The notes beneath the pieces were generated by a model that was not told where the DNA came from, ran no database searches, and saw nothing but the letters and a program-made list of their open reading frames with translations. Made by a program: the position numbers and the translations under genes. DNA of 64,000 nt, from positions 45,172-109,171 of the forward strand of contig WHTZ01000014.1 in assembly GCA_009377495.1 (NCBI GenBank), in the 5' to 3' direction. Shown here in pieces: positions 41,574-49,469 of the stretch. Numbering within the stretch: the first letter of the stretch is position 1; each line of letters begins with the position of its first letter. This stretch comes from Luteitalea sp. (GTDB lineage: Bacteria > Acidobacteriota > Vicinamibacteria > Vicinamibacterales > Vicinamibacteraceae).

Positions 41574-42578
41574 ATGGCGAAACACGAAACCCACGCGACG
41601 CTGTCCCGCCGCAGCTTTGTGAAAACCGCCGTCTGGAGCTCGACGACGGTGGGCCTCGGCACCGTGGGCCTGCCAGCGTGGTCGGACGCCGCGTGCGTGA
41701 ACGACGGCGCGACGATTCCCCTCAAGATCGGCCACCGGGCCGCCAGCATGAAGATGGTGGGCAACCTTGGCGTATTCAAGCTGGCTCGCCAGATTCCCGG
41801 ACTGTCGGGAGTCGAGCTGCAAGTGGCCGCCGGCCAGCCGAACCTCCGAGACTGGGACACCGTCCGCCGATACAAGCAAGAGGCCCACCGGTGGGGCATG
41901 ATGGTGCCGTCGCTGGCGGGCGTGTGGGATCGCGGCGTCTCGATCAAATCCGCCACCGCGAAGGCGAACCTGACGCAATCGATTCGAGCGGCCGAGATGC
42001 TCGGAGCAAGCGTACTGTTGATCGCCTTCTTTGGTGACCATGCGCCGGACATGAACGACGAGGCATCATTCGCCCCCGTCGTCGAGCTCCTGAAGGATGT
42101 CGCCCGCCCTGCTGCTGATGCGGGTGTGATTCTAGGGCTGGAGAGCTCGCTCAGTCCGGCCGAGAACGTCAGGCTGGTCGATCTGGTCGACTCGCCGAAC
42201 GTGAAGGTCTACTACGACATCCACAACATGGCGCACTACGGGTATGGTGACCAAGCCGTGCCCGGCATCGAGCTGCTGGGCAAAGAGCGCATCTGCATGG
42301 TGCACGTGAAGAACGAAGACAGGCTCATTGAAGAGCGGGGCAAGGTCGACTGGCGGGCCGCCTTCGAGACGCTCAACGAGATCGGCTACAGCGGCTGGTA
42401 TGTCTTCGAGAGCCAACATACGGATCAGTGCCAGCTGGTGGACACGACCACTCGCAACATTCAGTTTCTGAAGAAGGTGTGCCGCATGCCGCCAGCCGAC
42501 GCCGCGGTTGCGTCGATGATCAAGTTAGAGGCACGCGTTGCCCCGTCTCCACCGACGTGGCTGCTGCCAGACAGATAG
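41574..42578 (+). CDS. Tat-exported sugar isomerase/epimerase-like TIM-barrel protein
   Basis: A 334-residue protein with a Tat signal (LSRRSFVKTAVWSSTTVGLG) and a xylose-isomerase-like (AP endonuclease 2) barrel: LKIGHRAASMKMVGNLGVFKLA, GVELQVAAG, LGLESSLSPAENVRLVD, VKVYYDIHNMAHYGY (metal Asp and His), ICMVHVKNEDRL (His) and WYVFESQH (Glu). It likely isomerises or epimerises a free sugar in the periplasm. GGAGGT lies 10 bp before the ATG. The end overlaps the convergent Gfo/Idh/MocA gene by 59 bp. The C-terminal 20 residues in the overlap are not conserved-looking. Confidence 0.86.
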   Translation: MAKHETHATLSRRSFVKTAVWSSTTVGLGTVGLPAWSDAACVNDGATIPLKIGHRAASMKMVGNLGVFKLARQIPGLSGVELQVAAGQPNLRDWDTVRRYKQEAHRWGMMVPSLAGVWDRGVSIKSATAKANLTQSIRAAEMLGASVLLIAFFGDHAPDMNDEASFAPVVELLKDVARPAADAGVILGLESSLSPAENVRLVDLVDSPNVKVYYDIHNMAHYGYGDQAVPGIELLGKERICMVHVKNEDRLIEERGKVDWRAAFETLNEIGYSGWYVFESQHTDQCQLVDTTTRNIQFLKKVCRMPPADAAVASMIKLEARVAPSPPTWLLPDR

Positions 42579-43557
42579 CAACCGACCACCGGCCATCCGC
42601 CGCGTCCGCGGAGAGCGGCGCTCCCTCTCGGATCGCACGGACGAGCATGGCCACCTGATCTTCGAGCTCGAACACCTCGCCGGTAATCTTCTCGATCGGG
42701 ACCTCTTGCACTCTGTCGCCGTCGAATGCCCTCAGGAAGAACGTGGGATGTCGCGTGCGATCCATCGTACCGCTCCAACTCGCCCACAACGCGCCCTTGG
42801 TCCCGGTCACCTTGACGGTCTGATGGTGCTCGAACGCGCTGAGGGTCTGGGAGATGACGGCGTAAGCCCCTTTCGGAAAGTGCACGATCGCGCTGAAGTT
42901 GTCCTGCAGCTCCGGATGATCCGCCTGCCGTGAGCTCGCGGCGGCGTACACCTGCTGCGGCTTGCCGACGGACGTGAGATACCAGCGCGCCAGATCGAAA
43001 AAGTGGATCGGCTCCTCCAAAATCCAGCTACCCACGCGGCTGATGTCGTAGCGCCAGCCGCTTGCGCCCTGCCGGTAAGGCCTGCGCGACAGCTCGACCA
43101 GCACGTACAGTGGCTCGCCGACGTATCCGGCATCGATCATCTCCTTCAGCTTCCCCCACAGCGACGACAGCCGAAATTCGTGACCGATGGCCAACAAGCG
43201 GTCATGCTGCTTGGCCAGCGCCATCAGATCGTCGCACTGTTCGAGGGACGGCGCCATCGGCTTTTCGAGCAGCAGATGCTTCCCGGCTGAGAGCACGGCC
43301 GAAGCGACCTCATGGTGCAGATATGTCGGCAGCACGACAGCCACCACCTCGACGTCTGCTCGGCTCAGCAGCTCCCGATAGTCCGCGACCACGGTCGCAC
43401 GCGGGAACGCCTCGCGAGCGGCGTCGCAGGAAGCTGCTGAGCGACCGGCGATTGCCACCAGCTCCGCTCCACCCGTTTGTGTGATGGCCTCCGCGTGACA
43501 CCGCCCCCACGCGCCAAAGCCGATCAATCCGAACTTTACCTGTGATGAATCTGCCAT
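42520..43557 (-). CDS. Gfo/Idh/MocA-family protein (candidate NAD-dependent sulfoquinovosidase)
   Basis: A 345-residue cytoplasmic protein. The NAD motif is GLIGFGAWGRCHAE (residues 10-23) and the EKPMAPS motif is at 98-104. The substrate part has SRRPYRQGASGWRYD (157-171) and GSWILEEPIHFFDLARWY, a pattern with many Arg and Tyr residues that could bind an anionic sugar. NAD-dependent sulfoquinovosidases (GH188, SqgA) belong to this superfamily. Here it is the last gene behind the MFS, transaldolase-like, aldehyde dehydrogenase and IolB-like genes on the same strand. The glycosidase role is inference; a sugar dehydrogenase is the alternative. Confidence 0.8.
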   Translation of the reverse strand: MADSSQVKFGLIGFGAWGRCHAEAITQTGGAELVAIAGRSAASCDAAREAFPRATVVADYRELLSRADVEVVAVVLPTYLHHEVASAVLSAGKHLLLEKPMAPSLEQCDDLMALAKQHDRLLAIGHEFRLSSLWGKLKEMIDAGYVGEPLYVLVELSRRPYRQGASGWRYDISRVGSWILEEPIHFFDLARWYLTSVGKPQQVYAAASSRQADHPELQDNFSAIVHFPKGAYAVISQTLSAFEHHQTVKVTGTKGALWASWSGTMDRTRHPTFFLRAFDGDRVQEVPIEKITGEVFELEDQVAMLVRAIREGAPLSADAADGRWSVAICLAAATSVETGQRVPLT

Positions 43558-43582
43558 GTAATGAATAGACTCCCGTAGTCTG

Positions 43583-44992
43583 TCATTCCGTTAACGCCCA
43601 TCCCCTGGTCTCAGGGGCGAACACCAGCACGACGACGCCCAAGAGGAACAGCAGGCTGAGCGAGGACGCCACATTCGTGAGCGACACGCCTAGCTCGTAC
43701 TGCATCCAGCCAACCAGAAAGAGGACGGGGGCGGCCAGAATGCGGCCCGCGTTGAAACAAAACCCCGTTCCCGTTCCCCGCAAGCGTGTCGGGTAGAGCT
43801 CGGGAAAGTAGATGGCGTAGCCGGCGTGCATGCCCAACGTGAGGAATCCGAAGATCGGTAGCGCCACAAGCAATGCACCAACACCGTCAAGCACTTGGAA
43901 TACCACAAGAGCACTCGCCACGGCACCGAGATGGTAGAAGAGAAACGCGCGGCGACGTCCCGTGCGCTGAGAGATCGGCCCGAAGCTCACCAGGCCCAGG
44001 CCGCCACCAGTGGTGACCAGGAACATACCGAGCATCTCCCACCGCTTCAGATCGGTCGCACGCCGCTCGAGGACAGGCTCGCGCCGGTCGTCTGGGGCGC
44101 CAGTTACGGCCGCCTCTACATATTGCTGCTCGACGGCGATCCGAAGCGCATCCTTCCCGTAGATGTGCGTGCCCCAGAAGGTCGCGAGGCCGATCCCAGC
44201 GAGCGACACGCCGACCAACGAGCGCCGCGTCAGCTCACCGCGGAACAGATCGGCAAGCGCTCCCATCTCCTGGCCCGGTTCCCTGCGCGCCCGCGCACGC
44301 GCCGCCTCCCAGTTCTCCGGCTCGTGAATGCTCTTGCGAATCCAAATGATGAGGAGCGCTGGGACGACGCCCGCCGCAAACCCGAGTCGCCAGGGCAGCG
44401 TTTCCGGGTCGACGTACTGACCGATCCAACCGGTGCCGACTTCGCGGGACCACTCGTGCACGGCGGGATTGCCAATCAGAAAGATGCCTGCTGCGACGGC
44501 CAGATAGGTTCCGAAGACGCTCGTGGCATGGAAGATTCCTCCCGCGTGCGCGCGCGCTCGAGCCGGGAAGACCTCGGCCACCAGCGCACTCGCCACTGCC
44601 CACTCGCCGCCCACGCCGAGCGCGACGAGAAATCGGAATCCGGCCAGATGCCACCACTCCTGCGACAACGCCGAGAGACAGGTGAAGATGGAATAGAAGG
44701 CGATCGTCAACGTGAGGGTCCGCTTACGACCGATGCGATCACTGAGCACGCCAAACGCAACGCCCCCGATCGCGCCGCCCAGCAGGAAAGCGCCGAGCGC
44801 GATGTTGTTGTACAGGCCGATTTGGCCGGCGGACGTTTCCGAGGCCACCAGCGATGGCATCGCCTCGGTCATAGCGGCCACGAAGATCTGCCCTTCGAAC
44901 GCGTCGAACATCCAGCCAAGCGACGCGACGACGAGCACGAGCCACTGGTACCTGGTGACGCCGTGGTACCACGGATTCTTGTCAATGCTCAA
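43583..44992 (-). CDS. MFS transporter (sugar or carboxylate porter type)
   Basis: A 469-residue major facilitator protein with twelve predicted membrane segments. MFS signatures: GVLSDRIGRKRTL after segment 2, FLVALGVGGEWAVASALVAEVFPARARA in segments 4-5, and RTGRRRAFLFYHLGA in the second half, with FPELYPTRLRGTGTGFCFNAGR near segment 10. The VGGEWA motif is that of the SHS/sialate-lactate porters. A central cytoplasmic loop of about 60 residues holds EPENWEAARARARR. It sits between the Gfo/Idh/MocA and transaldolase-like genes (25 and 10 bp gaps) and probably imports the sugar that the operon degrades. Confidence 0.92.
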   Translation of the reverse strand: MSIDKNPWYHGVTRYQWLVLVVASLGWMFDAFEGQIFVAAMTEAMPSLVASETSAGQIGLYNNIALGAFLLGGAIGGVAFGVLSDRIGRKRTLTLTIAFYSIFTCLSALSQEWWHLAGFRFLVALGVGGEWAVASALVAEVFPARARAHAGGIFHATSVFGTYLAVAAGIFLIGNPAVHEWSREVGTGWIGQYVDPETLPWRLGFAAGVVPALLIIWIRKSIHEPENWEAARARARREPGQEMGALADLFRGELTRRSLVGVSLAGIGLATFWGTHIYGKDALRIAVEQQYVEAAVTGAPDDRREPVLERRATDLKRWEMLGMFLVTTGGGLGLVSFGPISQRTGRRRAFLFYHLGAVASALVVFQVLDGVGALLVALPIFGFLTLGMHAGYAIYFPELYPTRLRGTGTGFCFNAGRILAAPVLFLVGWMQYELGVSLTNVASSLSLLFLLGVVVLVFAPETRGWALTE

Positions 44993-45002
44993 TGCTCAAT
45001 AC

Positions 45003-45662
45003 TCATTTCGGCGTCCCGTCCCACGCGTTCTGGAACACGCCTTCGCCCATGGTCGTGTACGGGTTGACAAAGCTCTCCTGATACACGCTGAAGCCGGCCG
45101 TCACGCAGTGCGCGCCCGCTACGGCTGCCTCGCCGATCTGAAAGCTGCTGCGGATGGCGGCGGCGATAATTTGTGCCGGGTAACCGCCTACGTCGAGCAT
45201 GCGCCGCACGTCACGGACGAGCGTGCTCGCCGGATCGCCGTACTGTTCCCTCCAGCCCAAGAAGGGGCTGACGAAGGCAGCGCCCGCCCGAGCGGCATGC
45301 CACGCCTGCGGCACGCAGAAGATCAACGTGGCATTCACCCGCACACCCTGGCCCGCGAGCTCGTGAATGGCGCGGCACCCGCCCTCGCTGACACCGACCT
45401 TGATCACGAAGTTCGGCGAGATCTCCGCCAATTCGCGGCCCTGGCGCACGATGTCCTTCCAGTCGGTCAGGTGTGGGTTGACCTCCACGCTGATCGGCTT
45501 GTCCGTGCCGGCCAGAAGCGTGGCAATCTCTTCGATCGCCGTCCGAAACGTCTTGCCGGATGATTGCACGTGCTTGGGATTCGTCGTGATCCCATCGACG
45601 TTCCAGACCTGATGCGCGTGCTGAATTTCGTCTGTCTTTGCACTGTCGAGAAATAGCTTCAT
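45003..45662 (-). CDS. Transaldolase-family protein, candidate 6-deoxy-6-sulfofructose transaldolase
   Basis: A 219-residue protein of the small (FSA/TalC) transaldolase type. It opens MKLFLDSAKTDEIQ, with Asp6, and the Schiff-base Lys88 lies in NFVIKVG. The usual TTNPSL motif is TTNPKHV (residues 26-32), and the GAAFVSPFLGWREQYGD and FSVYQESF segments also differ from standard FSA proteins. The sulfo-transaldolase (SftT/SqvA) of Bacillus, as I remember it, has TTNPRH at this place. The start at 45662 is chosen from the family; the longer frame runs into inverted repeats. Neighbouring aldehyde dehydrogenase and IolB-like genes complete the sulfo-transaldolase set. Confidence 0.85.
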   Translation of the reverse strand: MKLFLDSAKTDEIQHAHQVWNVDGITTNPKHVQSSGKTFRTAIEEIATLLAGTDKPISVEVNPHLTDWKDIVRQGRELAEISPNFVIKVGVSEGGCRAIHELAGQGVRVNATLIFCVPQAWHAARAGAAFVSPFLGWREQYGDPASTLVRDVRRMLDVGGYPAQIIAAAIRSSFQIGEAAVAGAHCVTAGFSVYQESFVNPYTTMGEGVFQNAWDGTPK

Positions 45663-45663
45663 G

Positions 45664-45827
45664 GTAACGAAGCTCCGCTCCCAACTCTTTAGAAACAACG
45701 AAGCGCCGTGGCGGCGGAGCTTCGTTACTAGTGTGCGCGGCCGCGGCGCGGCCGCGCCTAAGCCGGGCTTGCACGGCGCATTGAAATTCGACTGATTCGT
45801 ATACGTTCGTGCCGTGCAAGCACGGCT
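45664..45827. repeat. Two long inverted repeats between ALDH and transaldolase genes
   Basis: First pair: GTAACGAAGCTCCGC (45664-45678) and GCGGAGCTTCGTTAC (45714-45728). Second pair: 17-bp arms 45761-45777 and 45811-45827 with one mismatch, GCCGTGCAAGCACGGC type, the right arm reaching into the ALDH stop codon. On the mRNA the first hairpin ends directly before the transaldolase AUG and would bury its GGAG site. Confidence 0.7.
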
Positions 45828-47271
45828 AGATACCTGCAAACGAGATGTGCTTGGTTTCCAGGAATGCCTCGAGGCCGTCGCTCCCCAGCTCTCGGCCGAC
45901 GCCGCTTTCCTTCACGCCGCCAAATGGACACTGGCTGGTGGTTGGCACGGCATCGTTGACGCCGACCGTGCCGGCCTCGAGTGCCTCGGCCACACGCCAG
46001 GCTCGCCCGAGGTTGGTCGTAAACAGGTAGGCGGCAAGTCCGTACGGGGTGCGATTGGCCCGCTGAATGATCTCCGCCTCATCGTCGAACTGCGCGATCG
46101 GTGCGATCGGCGCGAACGCTTCTTCGCGCATGCAGCGTGCCTCTTCGGGGACGTTGACCAGCACCGTCGGCTCGAAAAAGAACCCGCGTCCCACATCTGT
46201 CCGCTCACCACCGCACAGCACGGTTGCGCCTGCCTGCCGCGCGTCGTCGACGTAGGTGAGCGCACCGTCGAGGGCGGCGGCGTTCAGCAGCGGGCCAATG
46301 TCTATACCTTCCTCCAGACCGTTACCGACCTTGAGGGCCTTCGTCTTTTCCGTGAACGCCGCGACGAACTTGTCGAACACGCCTCGCTGAACGTAAATCC
46401 GGTTCGCGGCGATGCACGATTGACCGGTGTTGCGGAACTTGGTGATCAGAGCCCCGTTTACGGCCTGGTCGAGATCCGCATCATCGAAGACAATCACCGG
46501 TGCGTTCCCGCCCAGCTCGAGAGACAGCTTCGTCACCCGGTCAGCGGCGAGGCGCACCAGCTCGCGTCCCACCTCGGTCGAGCCGGTGAAAGTGACCTTC
46601 CGGCAGGCGGGATGGGCGAACATCTCGGCGGCGATCTCTTGCGCGTTCCCCGCCACCAATTGAAACACGCCCGCGGTCAGCTGGGCCTCATGAACCGCCT
46701 CGGCGAACCGCACGGCGGATAGCGGTGTCGCGCTGGCGGGTTTCAGCACGACCGGACATCCGGAGGCCAGGGCAGGCGCGACTTTGCGCACCGCGAGCAC
46801 CAGCGGAAAGTTCCACGGGGCGATGGCGCCAACCACGCCGACCGGCTGCTTGATCACGACGTGTCGCTTTCCGGCCGCCTGCGGAGGGACGACCCGCCCG
46901 TAGGCACGCCGGGCTTCCTCGGCGAACCACCGCAAGTGATCGACCGTCATGCCCACCTCTGCGCGCCCTTGGGCCAGCGGCTTGCCGTTCTCGAGCGTGA
47001 TCGTGCGAGCGATCTCCTCCGCGCGCCGTTCGATCACGTCGGCTATGCGGTGGAGATGGCCGCCACGCTCCTTGCCCGACAGTGCCCGCCAGCCGCGCCA
47101 GGCGGCTTCGGCGGCGTCGATCGCGTGTCGAACGTCGGTGCGGTCTACCGTGGCCACATGCGCGAATACCTCCGCGGTCGCCGGATTGGTAACCTCCAGC
47201 GGCCTTCCGCCGTGATGCCACCGGCCGTCTAGATACAGTGCGTTCACACTGTCGTCGCGTACGTGTGTCAT
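45826..47271 (-). CDS. GabD-like aldehyde dehydrogenase, candidate sulfolactaldehyde dehydrogenase
   Basis: A 481-residue NAD(P)-dependent aldehyde dehydrogenase of the succinate-semialdehyde type. Visible: VGVVGAIAPWNFPLVLAVRKVAPALASG, FTGSTEVGRELVRLAA, the catalytic Glu in LSLELGGNAP, the catalytic Cys in FRNTGQSCIAANRIYVQ, and the ending CPFGGVKESGVGRELGSDGLE. Start 47271 (MTHVRDDSVN) overlaps the stop of the IolB-like gene by 4 bp. GabD-like enzymes oxidise 3-sulfolactaldehyde to sulfolactate in known sulfoquinovose pathways (SlaB/SftD), which fits its place between isomerase and transaldolase genes. Other semialdehydes are possible. Confidence 0.88.
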   Translation of the reverse strand: MTHVRDDSVNALYLDGRWHHGGRPLEVTNPATAEVFAHVATVDRTDVRHAIDAAEAAWRGWRALSGKERGGHLHRIADVIERRAEEIARTITLENGKPLAQGRAEVGMTVDHLRWFAEEARRAYGRVVPPQAAGKRHVVIKQPVGVVGAIAPWNFPLVLAVRKVAPALASGCPVVLKPASATPLSAVRFAEAVHEAQLTAGVFQLVAGNAQEIAAEMFAHPACRKVTFTGSTEVGRELVRLAADRVTKLSLELGGNAPVIVFDDADLDQAVNGALITKFRNTGQSCIAANRIYVQRGVFDKFVAAFTEKTKALKVGNGLEEGIDIGPLLNAAALDGALTYVDDARQAGATVLCGGERTDVGRGFFFEPTVLVNVPEEARCMREEAFAPIAPIAQFDDEAEIIQRANRTPYGLAAYLFTTNLGRAWRVAEALEAGTVGVNDAVPTTSQCPFGGVKESGVGRELGSDGLEAFLETKHISFAGI

Positions 47272-48071
47272 AAGCCGTCGGGTGTGGATGATGAACCGGT
47301 GGTCAACTGATCGACCGACCGGTCCATGAACTCGCGGTGCTTGTCGCCGATCCAGTACCGCTCCCCGGCCAGGCACCAAATGAAGTGCAACTCTTCGTCC
47401 TGGCTGAAGACGGGATGATAGTTGAGCAGTGGGATTGTCGCCGCGTCGAGCGCCTTCACGCTGTGCACGAAGGTCTTGGTCTTCTCATCCGCGTACACCT
47501 CCATGGATCCGCGCCCCTTGGTGAAGAGGTAGATCTCTTCCTGGTCGGTGTGGTTATGGGGTGGCCACGCGCGCGTGTGCGGTTGGTAGATCGTGTAGCC
47601 TGCCAGCAGGCGGTCGCCCGGGTCGCTGACATCGAACATGAGGAACACGTCTTTGCCGTCGAGGTGACGGATGCGAGCCTCATCGGCCGAGACCTGCTCC
47701 CAGACGACATGCGATGGCGCGTGCCGGTTCGTCGCGGGTGCGCGGCAGACCGCCAAGACGCCCTCCTCGTCGATCTCGTTCGTGATGCGATACGGCGTGG
47801 CCAGCGGGACATACAGCGTGTCATAGTGCCTCAGCCGAAACGTCTGATTCTCCGCCTGAACGGCTGGCTCTCCGCCCAGGCAGAACAGGATGGCCTCCTC
47901 GCGGCGATGGTACAGCTCGTCGCTGGAGGTTCGCCCAGCGATTCGGTACATGCCGTAGGTCAGCCACTCCAGGTTCGATGTCTGCGGGTTGCACTTCTGA
48001 TGGTACTCGAATTGCCAGTCTTCGGCCCGCAGCAGGTGAGCGGCCTTGACTTCCGGTTGCGTGTCCGTCAT
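47268..48071 (-). CDS. KduI/IolB-family isomerase, candidate sulfoquinovose isomerase
   Basis: A 267-residue bicupin protein with the length of IolB (5-deoxy-glucuronate isomerase). The C-terminal cupin has the metal site PPHNHTDQEEIYLF (His172, His174, Glu179) and a later His219 in LLNYHPVF. The N-terminal part WLTYGMYRIAGRTSS, ELYHRREEAILFCLGG is also IolB-like. No other inositol gene (iolC, D, E, G) is present, so the inositol role is unlikely. In Bacillus sulfo-transaldolase clusters, I recall the sulfoquinovose isomerase being placed in this family. Overlaps of 4 bp on both sides tie it to the ROK and ALDH genes. Confidence 0.82.
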   Translation of the reverse strand: MTDTQPEVKAAHLLRAEDWQFEYHQKCNPQTSNLEWLTYGMYRIAGRTSSDELYHRREEAILFCLGGEPAVQAENQTFRLRHYDTLYVPLATPYRITNEIDEEGVLAVCRAPATNRHAPSHVVWEQVSADEARIRHLDGKDVFLMFDVSDPGDRLLAGYTIYQPHTRAWPPHNHTDQEEIYLFTKGRGSMEVYADEKTKTFVHSVKALDAATIPLLNYHPVFSQDEELHFIWCLAGERYWIGDKHREFMDRSVDQLTTGSSSTPDGL

Positions 48072-49276
48072 GCCGGAATCCTCGTAGAGAAGACAGCTTC
48101 CTCTTCCGGAAATACCTTGGTGAACCCGAGCCACGCCACACCAAGAGCACCGGCGAAACCGCCGAGCGTTCCGTCGCTGAGGTAAACCGTCTTGAGCAAT
48201 TGAGGTAGCGTGAACTCGCGGAACGTGCGCTCCATCGATTGCCGAATCAGCATCGAGCAGGTCAACACCTCACCTGTGAGGACGATCCTCTCCGGCGCGA
48301 AGAGATTCGCCAGGTTGGCCGCGAGCATCCCAAGATGGGTGCCCAGCATCTCGAGCCGTTCGTGCAGCAGACGATCGCCGGATTCCGCCACCGCCACGAT
48401 GTCGGTCAGCGACAGGTCATCGCCCTTCTCGACCAACTGCTTGCGCCTCGTCGTGCTCTGCCACGACCCTAGCAGGGCGCGTATCTCCTGGACAAATCCT
48501 GTCGCCGACACCAGATCGGTGATCAGCCGAGGCCCCTCACGGGTGGAAACCACCATGTATCCGGCTTCCCCGGCCATCGCCTTGGCGCCGCGGTACAACT
48601 TGCCATCGATCACGATGCCCAGCCCGACGCCAGAGCGAACCGCCAGACACAGGAAGTTGTGGCTCCCGCGCCCGCTGCCGCGCATCAACTCGCCAAACGC
48701 CACGGCGCGAATATTGTCCTCGACGAAGATCGGTACGTCGAAGACGGCCGCGAACTGCTCCCGCACCGGTACCTGGTCGAAGTCGCGCAGCAGTCGGTAG
48801 TGCAGAATCCGTCCTGCCAGGCAGTCGACCTGCCCCGGCGCGGCGACGCCGACCATCAACAATGGCCGATCGGCTCGGTCCGCCAATCGCTTGGCGAGCG
48901 ACACGATCACGCGAAGCACATCCTCCCGCGTCGCCCCCGACCGAATCTTGATCTCCTCTCGCCTCAGCGTCTCGCCCGCGAAATCGCACAACACGGCGCG
49001 TGCACGCAGCGCCTCGAAATCCAGTCCCAGAAAGCACCCATGTTGCGGATTCAGCTGCAACGGGACCGGCGCGCGCCCAGGACGCGACTGCACGGGCTCT
49101 CGCTCGACGAGAAGCCCCTCGCGCAGGAACTCGTCCACGTAGGTGCCCACCATCGCGGCGTTGACGTTCAAGCGCCGAGCCAGATCGAAGCGCGAGCAAC
49201 GCTCGCGACGGAACACCTCATTGAGGATGCGACCCTTTTTGGCGGCTAGCTTCGTTTCTCGCGGTCGAGGATGCAT
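48068..49276 (-). CDS. ROK-family transcriptional regulator
   Basis: A 402-residue protein with an N-terminal winged helix (GRILNEVFRRERCSRFDLARRLNVNAAMVGTYVDEFLREGLL) and a ROK sugar-kinase-like domain (FLGLDFEALRARAVLCD, GVAAPGQVDC, FVEDNIRAVAFGEL, GVGLGIVIDGKLYRGA). The zinc motif CxCGxxGCxE of many ROK proteins is absent after GEAGYMVV. It heads the operon ROK - IolB-like - ALDH - transaldolase-like - MFS - Gfo/Idh/MocA, so it probably senses the sugar and represses the operon. A good sigma-70 type promoter precedes it at 49292-49321. Confidence 0.92.
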   Translation of the reverse strand: MHPRPRETKLAAKKGRILNEVFRRERCSRFDLARRLNVNAAMVGTYVDEFLREGLLVEREPVQSRPGRAPVPLQLNPQHGCFLGLDFEALRARAVLCDFAGETLRREEIKIRSGATREDVLRVIVSLAKRLADRADRPLLMVGVAAPGQVDCLAGRILHYRLLRDFDQVPVREQFAAVFDVPIFVEDNIRAVAFGELMRGSGRGSHNFLCLAVRSGVGLGIVIDGKLYRGAKAMAGEAGYMVVSTREGPRLITDLVSATGFVQEIRALLGSWQSTTRRKQLVEKGDDLSLTDIVAVAESGDRLLHERLEMLGTHLGMLAANLANLFAPERIVLTGEVLTCSMLIRQSMERTFREFTLPQLLKTVYLSDGTLGGFAGALGVAWLGFTKVFPEEEAVFSTRIPA

Positions 49277-49291
49277 GGCGATTGGGCGGTA

Positions 49292-49321
49292 TTATTATGA
49301 AGACATAAAAGCCAATGTCAA
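49292..49321 (-). promoter_or_regulatory. Strong sigma-70-like promoter of the ROK operon
   Basis: Reading the minus strand, TTGACA (49321-49316) is followed 18 bp later by TAATAA (49297-49292), about 15 bp ahead of the start codon at 49276. Because the -10 is so close to the ATG, the transcript has almost no leader. Confidence 0.55.
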
Positions 49322-49406
49322 GATCGTGTCCCAACCACCGTTTATATAAGTTATACAAGAGGACAATATCGACGCTGAAAGAGTAACTTGCCATCCTCGA
49401 TTTTAT

Positions 49407-49415
49407 TATAATATC
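49407..49415. promoter_or_regulatory. GntR-2 motif candidate
   Basis: TATAATATC matches eight of nine bases of the TATAATATA core found at 59281, 60140 and (reverse) 62372. It lies 55 bp upstream of the subunit 3 gene in an AT-rich 193-bp gap, so chance is possible. Confidence 0.3.
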
Positions 49416-49469
49416 AACCAATGTACCGCATGCCGAACGCCTCGGCGACGGCGATTCACAGCGAAAGCC

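Noticed and set aside
47268..48071. IolB as evidence for myo-inositol catabolism
   Set aside because: No other inositol gene is in the operon or window; the neighbours fit a sugar isomerase better.
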